Origin: Eleusine coracana subsp. coracana
Lineage: Eukaryota > Streptophyta > Magnoliopsida > Poales > Poaceae
Reading direction: 5' to 3'
DNA length: 64,000 bases
NCBI GenBank assembly: GCA_032690845.1
Contig: CM064424.1
Location: forward strand, 31,420,228 to 31,484,227
Below the pieces are notes generated by a model. That model saw nothing but the letters and a program-made list of their open reading frames with translations, was not told the DNA's origin and ran no database searches. Below, in pieces: positions 30,776 to 41,837 of this stretch. Numbering within the stretch: position 1 is the stretch's first letter; each line of letters starts with the position of its first letter. Both the position numbers and the translations under genes were made by a program.

Positions 30776-31177
30776 CTAGAGCTCAGAAGAAGATTGGGCA
30801 AACAAACACTTGTGAGAACCAGGAGAACTAGCAAAATCTGCCTGAAAAACTTTCCCAATGCTAGAAATCCCATAGACCAAAGAGCCATTTGAATCAAGAA
30901 CACAAGAAGCATCTTTCTTAAAGCACACTTCCAAACCAACATCAAGCATCTGAGAAACAGAGAGGAGATTGTACTTGAGATGCTCAACCAAACCAACATC
31001 CTTGAGAGTGAATTTTTCATTTACCTTTACCGCACCTCTTGCCTTCACTCTCCCTCTCTTGTCATCTCCAAAGGTCACATACTCCTGCCGCTTCAAGGGA
31101 GTGAGGTTGGAGAACCACTTTGCATCTCCGGTCATGTGCCGCGAACACCCGAAGTCCATCAACCATTTGTTCTCCAA
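30776..31177 (-). pseudogene. Copia-2 protease region (second copy)
   Basis: 133 codons. The active-site triplet reads D-F-G (WLMDFGCSRHMTGD), one step from the usual D-S-G. A TAG at about 30775 separates it from integrase, as in the first copy. Confidence 0.78.
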
Positions 31178-31258
31178 GCCTCCACCTGCTGCCTATAAAG
31201 AACAAGAAGGAGAAGTCGATGGCTCAGTGCTGGGGTTAGTCAAAAAGCATTTGGGAAT

Positions 31259-31921
31259 CTAGCACTTAACCATAAGACCGGTAGTAGTCATCATAGTTCT
31301 TTGCACATTATCATTTGAATGCATGGGACGAGAACCACGATAGGGAAACCGTGGCCTGTCAAAGCGTCTCGACTCGAACCTTAGGTTGTGAGGATAGAAA
31401 TCATCAATGTGAAAACCAAATCCACGTGAGTGACACTCACCACGATGGGGAAAATGTGGGGTGCCAAAGCGCTGCTGCGCAAAGCCTTTGTTTTGTGAAT
31501 CAAAGCCATATGAGGGATGACCCTGTCCACGATAGGCACGAGAAAAAGAGCGAGGCTGAAAACCATCAAAATCATCATGATGCACATTCCTAGTTAACTC
31601 AGCTTGCATCCTCCCAATCCTCTTACGACTATAACAGTACTCATCCAAGTGACCCTTACGCCCACAGAACATGCAAATGTAGACACTCTCATGTTTATGC
31701 TTTGTTTGCACAGGAGGTTTGGCTTTTAGCTTCTCTGTTTGCTTTGGGTTGAAGAAAGTTTGGGGTTTGATGGATTGTTCCTCATCCTTGTAGCTAGAGC
31801 TAGGCACAAACTTACTGATGCAGATATGGCCCGATCTTCCGAGAGGTAAGGGGATAAACTTGAATTTGGGGAACTCGGCGTCGACGATCCGGCTTGAATC
31901 AGACACGATCCAACCCCTCAA
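31259..31921 (-). pseudogene. Copia-2 gag C-terminus reading through from LTR-B1
   Basis: 220 codons open across the LTR-B1/Copia-2 boundary. Residues 1 to about 36 come from the LTR (IVDAEFPKFKFIPLPLGRSG). The rest is gag: KFVPSSSYKDEEQS, the knuckle CMFCGRKGHLDEYC, and the Arg/Phe-rich tail. The fusion is in frame only in this copy; the first copy has a frame change after KFV. No evidence of expression can be seen. Confidence 0.65.
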
Positions 31922-32581
31922 CCGTTACACCAAGCACAACTTGATTGTTCCTGCAAGCGAAATCGAGAACACAAGCAAGAGAGGATAAACACACAATCTG
32001 AAAATGAAAATATGGATGAAGCGAATCACAAGAAAAGGTTCAAGCTCTGAACACAAAAGGACTAATCGCCACAGTGGTGTAGAACAAGAATAGGGGCCCT
32101 GGATTACTGTAAAAGGACTTGTCGCCACAGTTACAATAATTCGATCAAGTTTCTCTCTGGAAAACTGAACTAAACAAAACCCAAAACAAAAAGACGGCGG
32201 CTACTAAGTTTATGTAGGAAACAAAGACGTCCTAGGGTTGGGGGCGACCAGGGGGGGGGGCGCCCACAACATGGGCTTAAGGCCCGACACGGTACATGGC
32301 CAAGTTGGCCCAAAATAGGTGGCACAACACCTTGTCATGGTCACATATTATGACTCACGACCCTTATGGAGCTAGGACCAGAACCAAAACGACGGCGTCG
32401 TCGTCCCCTTTCCAACGCATCAAAGAATGCCTCGTTTGGACGTCGGATGTGGGAGATATCATCAAAACTGTGAAGGGGTGTCGGCTGAATCCGAGACGAA
32501 CATGGCGACCGAGTTGGTGACGACTTGTAACTTGGAGAAGGCCATGATATGCGCGTATCCAGCATGGTGATGTCCTCATCA
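31816..32581 (-). mobile_element. Solo LTR-B1 (second copy)
   Basis: 766 bp, the same insertion as 16569-17335, with the same CTTAC/CCTAC flanks. It was therefore present before the segmental duplication. Confidence 0.85.
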
Positions 32582-32782
32582 CCTACCCACATTTTCACTC
32601 TCTTTTTCAACCCTCTCAAATCCCAAACCCAGGTTTTAGGTTGACCTATTCGCACTCTCTTTGACTCTTGCCAGGTCATTCTCCATCTTCTCCTCACTCA
32701 CTAGGGTTCTTTGGAGCCTAGAAATTAGATAGTCATTTTCTTGGACTAGGACTTTTTTTCCTCCCTAGTGATTACAAGCTTG
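32582..32782 (-). pseudogene. Copia-2 gag middle fragment (second copy)
   Basis: Same 201-bp gag piece as 17336-17536. Here the right neighbour is Gypsy-C, with GCTTG at 32778-32782 as the true TSD copy. Confidence 0.65.
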
Positions 32783-33704
32783 TGATGTGAACAAGGGTTC
32801 CCAATTTTCCAAAAGGTTCTGGATAAATTGATTTGGACGGAGGCGACACACAAATCGATCCAGCTTCAGAACAACACGTTCTAAAACCCGCAATCGCAGC
32901 ACGACGTCTCCTCTGGTTATCAATCGTCCTAAAATGATTGACCTCACTAAAAAGGCTAATCCCTGCCTGTGAATCAAGAACACAAGCAAGAACAACGAAG
33001 AATGCAACACAATTGCAGATGTATTATGAAACTCACGAAGTTGGGGTCTCACAAACCGTGATGATGGCAAAACTGTTATGAATAGAATAATCTAAGCAAA
33101 ACTCAAAACCTAATGATGCGGTGGCAGCTGTATATGAACACCCTAGGATTGTGCAAGATCCTCTGGACGCGCCCCTGACTGGGCTCAACTAGATACAAAG
33201 CCCAAAGGCCAAAAACAGGCGACGCAGCACCGAAATAGATTCTGGATCCTCTCTTGTTTCAACGATTCCTGATGACTCTGTAGAAATTTTGACATGAAAC
33301 TGGTGGTATTGGAAAGGTCTTCTTCTTATCTTTCCGTGCATATGTAGAACGTCCAAATCCGAGTCCGTATGCGTCCTGAGCATCCGTTTTAGTCCAGACT
33401 GGTCCTGGTCCCCAAAACAGACTCGAAGTCGGTTTTGGTTGGGCCTCCACCTTGGCTTCCACGTCCTTGCTTGTCCTCCACGTCTCCAAGTCATTCTCCC
33501 ATCATCTCCTGGTCCTCTCCATGATTCCTAATTACAATATAATCATTAGGTAGCAAACCATTCTCAAAAGTGACATATGATGAAGAACGTAGGAACGAGC
33601 TCATCTCTAAATTTAGTCGTCATGCACGAGCTATAGTCATTGGACCTTGCAAGTCCAGAATTGGAGGAGTGTTGTATGTATCCTTAGGAGTGATGTACTC
33701 ATCA
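32783..33704 (-). repeat. Gypsy-C 3' LTR
   Basis: 922 bp, TGATGTGAAC...ACTCATCA; nearly identical to the chimera left LTR. The polypurine tract (minus AGAGGGGGAGGA) follows at 33705-33718. Confidence 0.92.
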
Positions 33705-34833
33705 TCCTCCCCCTCTAGAAGTGGAGTCGTTCTCGACTCAAGCTCATCCTCTTCTCCCAAGTATGGTTTCAAATTTGAAATGTTAAAAGTAGGACTAACC
33801 CCGAACTCGGGAGACAACTCAAGTTTGTATGCATTATCATTAATCTTCTCAATTATTTTGAAAGGACCATCAGCTCTAGGCATTAATTTAGACTTTCTCA
33901 AATCTGGAAATCTATCCTTTCTCAAGTGTAACCACACTAAATCTCCTACATCAAGCTTTACTTCCTTTCTACCTTTACTGCCAGCAATTTTATACTTTTC
34001 ATTCATATTTTCAATGCTAAGTCTAGTGGTCTCATGCATTTGCAAAATAAATTTAGCACACTCCTTAGCATCAACATGAACTCTCTTATTAATAGGTAGA
34101 GAAAGTATATCGAGTGGAGTACGGGGATCAAAACCATACACTACCTTGAAAGGAATTACCTTGGTAGTAGAATGTGTTACCCGATTATAAGCAAACTCAA
34201 CAGGAGGCAAACATTCTTTAAAATAGCTCTCAACATAGTGCCCAAAGTGCGGTTCACAACCTCAGTTTGTCCATCAGTTTGTGAGTGACAAGTTGTAGAA
34301 AATAGCAACTTTGTACCCAACTTATTCCAAAGCGTGCGCCAAAAGTGACTCAAGAATTTTGCATCACGATCTAAAACAATAGTAGAAGGCATACCATGCA
34401 AACGTACAATTTCTTTGAAAAAGAGGTCAGCAAGATAACTAGCATCATCAGTCTTATGACATGGTATAAAGTGTGCCATCTTAGAAAATCTATCCACAAC
34501 AACAAAAATACTATCACTCCCCCTCTTAGTCCTAGGCAGTCCTAAAACAAAGTCCATAGAAATATCCGCCCAAGGAATAGAAGAAACAAGAAGTGGCATG
34601 TGTAAACCATGTGGATTCAAGCGAGACTTAGCTTTTTGACATGTAGTGCAGCGAGCAACAAAGCGCTCAACATCTTTCCTCATCCTTGGCCAAAATATCC
34701 TCCGTCTTCTTGGCACCAAAAGAAGTGTGTGGCCAAAATATCCTCCGTCTTCTTGGCACCAAAATGACCCATCAATCCACCTCCATGCGCCTCCTGTAAC
34801 AACAAAAGACAAACGGAACCAACTAGAATGCAT
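33620..34833 (-). pseudogene. Gypsy-C integrase, frameshifted
   Basis: Two overlapping open pieces. 34177-34833 (218 codons) holds the zinc-site end (RFVARCTTCQKAKS), MDFVLGLPRTK, VLDRDAKF and TDGQTEVVN. 33620-34210 (196 codons) holds the C-terminal GPF/Y module (DGPFKIIEKIND) and the acidic linker. A 22-bp deletion near 34217, relative to the chimera, breaks the frame between them. Confidence 0.8.
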
Positions 34834-36110
34834 AGCCGGTTAGCTCTAAACAAGAATCCATCAGTCAACACAAATTTGTTCCATGCACGACCTTCTTTAC
34901 AATGCAGCAATATGTGTTTAAAATCAACGTCAGCAGCATATTGTTCTTTAGTTGCCTCAAGTCCAAAAATTCTACAATCAAGTTGAGACAATAAAGTATA
35001 GCGCCTAGATAAAGCATCAACGATCACATTATCCTTTCCTTTCTTATGTTTAATAATGTAAGGAAAAGACTCAATAAACTCAATCCATTTAGCATGTCTA
35101 CGGTTCAAATTACATTGAGAACGAATATACTTAAGTGATTCATGATCAGAATGAATAACAAATTCTTTGGGCAACAAATAATGACGCCACGTCTCTAAAC
35201 AACGTACAAGTGCATACAATTCCTTATCATACGTGGAGTAATTCAAAACAGACCCAGTAATTTTCTCACTAAAGTATGTAACAGATTTACTATCTTGCTT
35301 CAAAACACCACCAATGCCTATACCACTAGCATCACATTCAAGCTCAAAAATCTTATCAAAATTAGGTAATTGCAGCAATGGTGCATGTGTAAGTTTATCC
35401 TTCAAAGCATCAAAAGACTCATGATGTACCTTACCCCAATGGAAATCAATGCCCTTCTTTGTCAACTCATGCAAAGGTGCAGCAATGGTGCTGAAATCTA
35501 TGACAAAGCAGCGGTAGAAACCTGCAAGACCAAGAAAACTCCTCACCTGTGTGATCGTTTTTGGTACAGGCCAGCTCTTTATGGCTTCAATCTTCGCCTC
35601 ATCCACCTCAATTCCCTGTGGAGTCACAACATAGCCAAGAAAAGAGACTCGATCCGTGCAAAAGGTGCACTTCTCAAGATTACCAAATAAACGTGCATCT
35701 CGTAAAGAATCTAAAACAACATGCAAATGATTCATATGTTCATCTATTGATTTGCTATAAATCAAGATATCATCAAAGTAAACTACCACAAATTTGGCAA
35801 TGAAAGCTCTTAAAACCTCATTCATCAAGCGCATGAAAGTACTAGGTGCATTAGTTAAACCGAAAGGCATTACTAACCACTCATATAACCCAAATTTAGT
35901 TTTGGAAGATGTTTTCCATTCATCTCCAAGTTTCATTCTAATTTGATGGTAGCCACTATGCAAATTAATTTTAGTGAAAATTATAGCACCACATAACTCA
36001 TCAAGCATGTCATCTAGCCTAGCAATAGGATGACAATACCTAATAGTAATATTATTAATGGCTCTACAATCTACACACATACGCCAAGTACCATCTTTCT
36101 TAGGAACCAA
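34680..36110 (-). CDS. Gypsy-C RT, RNase H and integrase N-terminus
   Basis: 476 codons. Unlike the other two copies, the RT is continuous from VPKKDGTWRMCVDC through KINLHSGYHQIRM, GLYEWLVMPFGLTN and the FDD box, because the two indels seen in Gypsy-A and the chimera are absent. RNase H (ELECDASGIGIGGVL, STYDKELYALV) and the integrase zinc region follow, up to the 26-bp insertion. In-frame stops lie just upstream, at about 36124 and 36178-36183. Confidence 0.82.
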   Translation of the reverse strand: MVPKKDGTWRMCVDCRAINNITIRYCHPIARLDDMLDELCGAIIFTKINLHSGYHQIRMKLGDEWKTSSKTKFGLYEWLVMPFGLTNAPSTFMRLMNEVLRAFIAKFVVVYFDDILIYSKSIDEHMNHLHVVLDSLRDARLFGNLEKCTFCTDRVSFLGYVVTPQGIEVDEAKIEAIKSWPVPKTITQVRSFLGLAGFYRCFVIDFSTIAAPLHELTKKGIDFHWGKVHHESFDALKDKLTHAPLLQLPNFDKIFELECDASGIGIGGVLKQDSKSVTYFSEKITGSVLNYSTYDKELYALVRCLETWRHYLLPKEFVIHSDHESLKYIRSQCNLNRRHAKWIEFIESFPYIIKHKKGKDNVIVDALSRRYTLLSQLDCRIFGLEATKEQYAADVDFKHILLHCKEGRAWNKFVLTDGFLFRANRLCILVGSVCLLLLQEAHGGGLMGHFGAKKTEDILATHFFWCQEDGGYFGQG

Positions 36111-36179
36111 AAGTACAGGAACAACTCAAGGACTAAGTGATTGACGAACATACCCATGATCCAAAAGGTCTTGAACTTA

Positions 36180-37209
36180 TCATTGTATCTCCTTAGTCTC
36201 CTCAGGGTTGGTCCTATAAGCAGCACGGTTTGGCAAAGTGGCACCCAGAATCAAATCAATTTGATGCTCAATCCCTCTCAAAGGTGGCAATCTCGGGGGT
36301 ATCTCAGCTGGAAAAACATCCTCATACTCCGGCAAAAGGTTAGTGATAGCAGGAGGCAAAGCACTAGAAGCAATATCATCAAGTGAAAACAAAGCTTGTT
36401 TGCATATCAAAGCATAGAAAATATCATCATTATCAGAAATTTCAGCAAGCTTAGATTTTGTTGCAAGACAAGAACGACCTTGTAATTTAATTCCAGCACC
36501 CTTAGAACTTGAAGAATCATTAACATTACTAGGTGTAGAATCAGAATTAACAGGTTGTTGAATTTCAACACCATTATTTTTCAAACTAGCAGCTCTTTCT
36601 AAATCAGCTTGTACAATTTCAGTGGGGGTCATTTGTAACATAGTAATTTTAGTTCATTTATGCATAAAAGTGTACTCATTACTTCTACCACTGTGTAAAC
36701 ATCATTATCAAATTCCCAAGGTCTACCCAATAAAAGTGAACATGCTTGCATGGGTACGACATCACAATCAGTAGAATCCACATAAGAACCAACGGAAAAA
36801 GGAACTCTGCAAGTTTGTATTACCTTAGCTTTTCCAGAGTCGTTTAACCACTGAATGTAGTACGGATGTGGATGTGGGCATGTGGTTGAAGCAAGCTTGT
36901 TGACCATGTCAGAACTCACCAAGTTATTCCAGCTCCCTCCATCAATGATGACACGTGCTCGGTGGTTCTTGATATGAAGAAAATCTGGAACAAGTTGTGG
37001 CGCTGCATCGTCTCGAGCTGATGAACTTGTGTGCTCAGGACACACTGAACAATAATGTTTATGTATACCGTGGTGTCTCCACCTCCAAAGACGAGGTCAC
37101 TGCTGGTGGCAGCGACGTCCTCCTCCTCATCCTCCACATCAGAGGTACTCATGTAACAACCATTGTCTGTCACCACATATGCCCACCTACTTAGACAATC
37201 TTTCTGCAC
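36180..37209 (-). pseudogene. Gypsy-C protease and linker, broken
   Basis: Pieces 36916-37209, 36629-37045 and 36180-36641 cover the acidic linker after the zinc knuckle, the protease-like IIDGGSWNNLVSS (Cys changed to Trp) and the linker to RT (YEDVFPAEIPPRLPPL). Frames change twice. The stop after MHK also seen in the chimera is present, though the neighbouring bases differ. Confidence 0.75.
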
Positions 37210-38425
37210 ATGACCAAGTCCATGGCAGCGGTTGCACTAAATCTCTGTAGTGCGCCCCGTCGAAGCAACAGAGGAGGCACTACTAGCTAGTACCTGCACA
37301 GAATTTTTACCTGAGCACGAAGAAGGTGCAGGGGCTGATCTTGGTGCTGCAGAAACAACACTGATTCCCTTGGCAGCTGCTGGTGGGAGCGGCCGAAAAG
37401 ATGGCTTGGGTAGCCCCGAAGTCCCCGTCGGCCATGGAGAGTAGAAGTTCTTGGACTTCCTGTACTCCTCAAAGCCTGGAAAAGTCCCTGCGATTCTTTC
37501 TCTGCAAGCATAGCATACTGGAAACACTGGTTTAGGGTATAATATTCATTAAAATCAAGGATGTCCTGAATTTCTTTTCTCAAACCAGAATAAAAGCAGT
37601 AAATCTGATCCTCTACTTTTTCAACTACAACACAATGAATCAAACCCTTCTGAAGCTCACTAAAGTACTCATGAACAGTTTTATCTCCTTGTTCTAAACA
37701 CTGCAGTTTATTATGAATCTCTCTATAAAAAGAAGGAGGAACAAAACGATCACACATTGCTACCTTAAGTTCTTCCCAAGTAGTAGGCAAATCAGTTTCA
37801 GCAGCTAGACCACTCCACCAAACAATAGCAAAGTCCTTAAACTCACTAGTGGCTTGTCTAACTCTATGTTGTTCAGTAACAAGGTGGGCATTAAATTTTT
37901 GTTCTACAGTCATCTCCCAATCAAGATAAACATCACCATCATACTGACCTGAAAATGAAGGAATTGAAAACTTAATTTTAGCATATGGGTCATCGGAGCA
38001 TAGTTACCATGTGGCTGACGATTGTAGTTATGGAAACCACCCATACCTTGAGTATTACGTTGCAAACGATGTCGTAATCTTGCGGTCCTTGTAGCTGACC
38101 TATCCACGGTGCCATCGGCCTTATACACCATGTCTTCATCATGGTCGTCTTCAATGTCATTGTTGTTGTTATTGGTGTTCGTATCATTGGTCTTGGGAGC
38201 GGTCTCCAACACGACAACCTGATCGGTTAACTTAGAGACCTGCTTCTCCAACCGCTCGATGCTTTCTCCAATGTGAAGCTTGCTGACTGCATCAATGACG
38301 GCTCTGGTGATCGTCTCTGCTAAATCACTCTAAGCAGCCTGCAAAGCCTTCTGGAGCTGCTCTTGGCTCACGCACTCAGCAAATTGTAAGAGTGAAGCCA
38401 CCTCTCCGTTGTCACTTCCTGCCAT
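37210..38425 (-). pseudogene. Gypsy-C gag, broken
   Basis: The ATG is at 38425. An early stop (CTAAG on the plus strand near 38331) interrupts the N-terminus. Pieces 37910-38251 and 37287-37913 (208 codons: FKDFAIVWWSGLAAETDLPTTW, ELQKGLIHCVVVEKVED) carry the gag domain. 37237-37527 carries the Pro/Ser-rich end. Frames are shifted at about 37912 and 37470. Confidence 0.75.
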
Positions 38426-39647
38426 CACAAACACCAAAACAGCAAACAAACAGTGAAGGTTATCCCTACAAAATAGCTAAGCAGTGGTGCCTCTCAACAC
38501 AACAAAAGGAAACTCCTTACTAGGCTCTTACAAAGTTTGGAAAAGCAAAGCGAAGGATACCAAGGAGGTGTGTTCCACGATTGCAAGGGTCACAAAATAA
38601 CCTATGTGCTGTCTAGAAGAAATATGTAGAGCTAGGAAGGCCAAATATATATATATGTGAGTGACACACAAATCAAAAACAAATAGTAAAGCTGAATAAG
38701 TGCCCAAGTAACTTGTCCCTAGTTGCTGGTCTAAGTATGTCCTAGAACAGTAGTGATAGCAAAGTAGAAACAAGGAGACAAAGGCACACATGCGATAATA
38801 CGGGGCTAAGTGCAAAACAGCCAAATCTAGAAATTTCTTGGGGCTAGATGTAGCACTAGTAGAAATCCCAAATTTCTTTTTTCTGATTATTTTTTTAATA
38901 TTTTTCTCCAACTCACTAACATTGGGGGAGAATCCACATAAAATTTCAGCTCAAACCAAGGTAGGATGTGGCCTACAGAAAATCTTGAAGTTTCAGAAAA
39001 CGTCGGGTTTCAACTTGAATCAATTTTTTCTTTATCTTCCTATTTTTTTTTAATTTTCTGATGAGGGCACACAAGGCATAGCAGAGTGTGGGTATGCTCA
39101 ACTTTGAGTCAAGAATCTCCTGTAAACATTTCAGCCAAAACGGACAACCGAGCGAAAAGTTGTGCCCGTTTTACCGAAGGGGGGGTCAGAGTTGGTTTTC
39201 AAGAAACCCGAGTCGGGTTTGGGGTTGGGTTTGGAATCGGGTAGGATTTTTTTTTGGGCGTCGTGGATGCAGCGGAAAGTGAAATTTGTGTGGATATATC
39301 TGAGGTGCTGACTGTGGGTTTAGGGGTGGGATTAGGGTGGGTGTGTCGAATCAACCCTAGCACACAAAGCTGACAAAACAGAGGGTGGTGAAGGGGATGA
39401 CAGCTAGGGTTGCAAGGAAAACACTACTGACGACTAAAACACAAACTAAGTCAGTGACTAAACAAGACTAGCGCACAAACTCAACACTACAGACTTTGAA
39501 ATTGTAATAAGCAAAGGCTAAACACGTGGTTATGGGCGGGGACAAAAAAATTTTTTGGCTTTTCTGTGGATGATAGGATGAACACAAAACAAAATTAACT
39601 AAGGGTAGTGCAAACCTGACGGTGCACCTGAAGCTCTGATTACCACT
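38426..39647 (-). other. Gypsy-C 5' leader and primer-binding site
   Basis: Noncoding leader, visibly diverged from the other two (substitutions, small indels, GCATAGCAGAG insertion near 39076). The primer site TGGTAATCAGAGC with the extra A lies at about 39628-39647. Short ORFs here are not convincing. Confidence 0.7.
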
Positions 39648-40569
39648 TGATGTGAACAAGGGTTCCCGATCTTCCGAAAGGTTCTGGAAAAATTGATTTG
39701 GTCGGAGGCGACACACAAATCGATCCGGCTTCAGAACAGCTTGTTATAAAACCCGTAATCGCAGCACGACGTCTCCTTTGGTTATCAACCATCCTAAAAT
39801 GATTGACCTCGCCGAGGAGACTAATCCCTGCCTATGAATCTAGAACACAAGCAAGAACAACAAAGAATGCAACACAATTGCAGATGTATTATGAAACTCA
39901 CGAAGTTGGGGTCTCACAAACTGTGATGATAGCGAAACTATTATGAACAGAATAATCTAAGAAAAACCCGAACCCTAATGGTGTGGTGGCGGCTCTATAT
40001 GAAGACCCTAGGGTCATGCAAGACCCTCTGGACACGCCCCTATTTGGGCCCAACTAGATACAAAGCCCAAAGGCCAAAAACAGGCGACGCAACACTGAAA
40101 CAGATTGTGGACCCTCTCTTGTTTTGACGATTCCCGAAGACTCTAGATGAATTTTGACATGATACTGGTGGAATTGGAAAGGTCGTCTTCATATCTTTCC
40201 GCACATATGTAGAACGTCCAAATCCAAGTTCGTATGCGTCCTGGGCATCCATTTTAGTGCAGACTGGTCCTGGGTCTCGAAACAGACTCAAAGTCGGTTT
40301 TGGTTGGGCCTCCACCTTGGCTTCCACGTCCTTGCTGGTCCTCCACGTCTCCAAGTACTTCTCTCATCATCTCCTGATCCTCTCCATGGTTCCTAATTAC
40401 AATATAATGATTAGGTAGCAAACCATTCTCAAAAGTGACATATGATGAAGAACGTAGGAATGAACTCACGTCTAAATTTAGTCAGCGTGCACGAGCTCTA
40501 GCCATTGGATCTTGCATGTCTAGAATTGGAGGAGTGTTGCTTGTATCCTTAGGAGTGATGTCCTCATCA
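39648..40569 (-). repeat. Gypsy-C 5' LTR
   Basis: 922 bp, TGATGTGAAC...CCTCATCA, followed by the TSD GCTTG at 40570-40574. It differs from the 3' LTR of the same element at many positions, so Gypsy-C is much older than the segmental duplication. Confidence 0.9.
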
Positions 40570-41837
40570 GCTTGTCCTTAAGATACACACACACCTCACA
40601 TGGTGGTGGAAAGTCCTTAGAGCGAGTCTCATTTAGCAGCTTGGACTCGAGCTCTTTGACTTTGAGGGTTTGAGCTTCCAACTCATTTGTGAGCTTCTTG
40701 GAGTGAGGTCATACTTCCTCTTGATTCATGACTTTTCAACCTCCTCCTCCGAGCTTGTAAGGCCTTTGCTTGATGTGAGGTCGACATCACTCAAGGCGGC
40801 AACACAGGCGCGTGCAATGGCCATGGCGAACTTCTTGGAGTTCTTGCCCTTCTTGCAATATTCAGTGTTGTTGTCGTGGTACCTGGCCTTCTTCTTCTTC
40901 TTGGGACAGTCAGCAATGAAGTGTCCCGGGTCACCGCACTCAAAGCAGGTTCTTGAACCACCTCCTCTTGTCTCCTTCCAGTTGTTGTAGAACTTCCTGA
41001 ACTTCCTTGTGAGCAAGGACAGTTCCTCGTTAGGGATGCACTCCATCTGTTCATCGGAGGCTGCAACAAGAGAAGACAAAGCAAACCCTAAAGAAGACTT
41101 TTCAAGTGAGTGGTTAGTTCCATAAGAAGCATCACTATGACTACCCTTCTGAGAGCTAGAAAGCAAAGCCATGCTAGAAGCAGGATTAACATGAGTAGGA
41201 CGAGATTTCCTAGACAATTCATGAGATTTCAGCTTACTATATAGTTGATCACAGTTCAAAGTATTGAAGTCAGCAGTTTCTTCTAGAGCAGCAATTTCAA
41301 CCCCCCAAACATTTTCATCAAGTGAGTACAATAGTTGCTTAGCTCTATCATTATCACTGTACACAAGGTTACCACAAGCCCGCAAGTTGCACACAATTGC
41401 CTCAAACCTACGAAAGGTGTCATCTAGTGACTCGCTAGTTTTTTGTGCAAAGTTTGGTACTATTTATTGTAAGGATCCTTACGCATAGACTTGACTTGAT
41501 TGGTACCCTCATGGTACATGCAAAGCTTAACCCAAATAGCGTGAGCAGTGTCAAGGTGTGCAACACGATCATGTTCACTTCTACCAAGTGCAGAGAGCAG
41601 AATGTTGACAGCTTTGGAGTTGTGTTCATACTTTTCAACTCACCTATAGGAGCGGTGTTGAGGTCGGCAGGTATGTTGTATTCTTGCTCGACGATGTCCC
41701 AGATAGCACGTCCTTGACTGAGGAAATAAGCCTTGGTTCGCGACTTCCAGTTGGGGAAGTCCTCTCCATCAATTATCCAGAGCTTGACCGCACGCTTCTC
41801 CATGTCACCTTTGGATCACAAAGACGGTGAAGGTCAA
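40570..41837 (-). pseudogene. Copia-2 gag, N-terminal and middle part
   Basis: Two open pieces. 41435-41803 (122 codons) begins MEKRAVKLWIIDGEDFPNWKSRTKAYFLSQ, a typical Copia gag start. 40726-41394 (222 codons) contains ANNEVWGVEIAALEE-like helices and the knuckle CFECGDPGHFIADC followed by a Lys-rich stretch. A frameshift lies between them at about 41395-41435. Gag then continues leftward across Gypsy-C into 32582-32782. The length and two zinc knuckles fit a Sirevirus. Confidence 0.8.

Larger units (their letters stand above)
29067..32782 (-). mobile_element. Copia-2, internal part, second copy
   Basis: Repeats 13819-17536: RT start, integrase, protease, gag C-terminus and solo LTR-B1. 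To the right it is interrupted by Gypsy-C, after which Copia-2 gag continues at 40570 and its 5' LTR at 42594-44187. This is the copy that keeps the original right-hand context of Copia-2. Confidence 0.88.
32783..40569 (-). mobile_element. Gypsy-C: CRM-like chromovirus LTR retrotransposon
   Basis: Complete gypsy on the minus strand, inserted in Copia-2 gag. LTRs 32783-33704 and 39648-40569 (922 bp each), TSD GCTTG on both sides (32778-32782, 40570-40574). Coding order matches Gypsy-A, but the right two thirds are clearly more diverged from the other two copies. It carries the 26-bp integrase insertion and a private 22-bp integrase deletion near 34217. Several nonsense codons interrupt gag and RT. 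It is the right-hand parent of the recombination. Confidence 0.92.
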
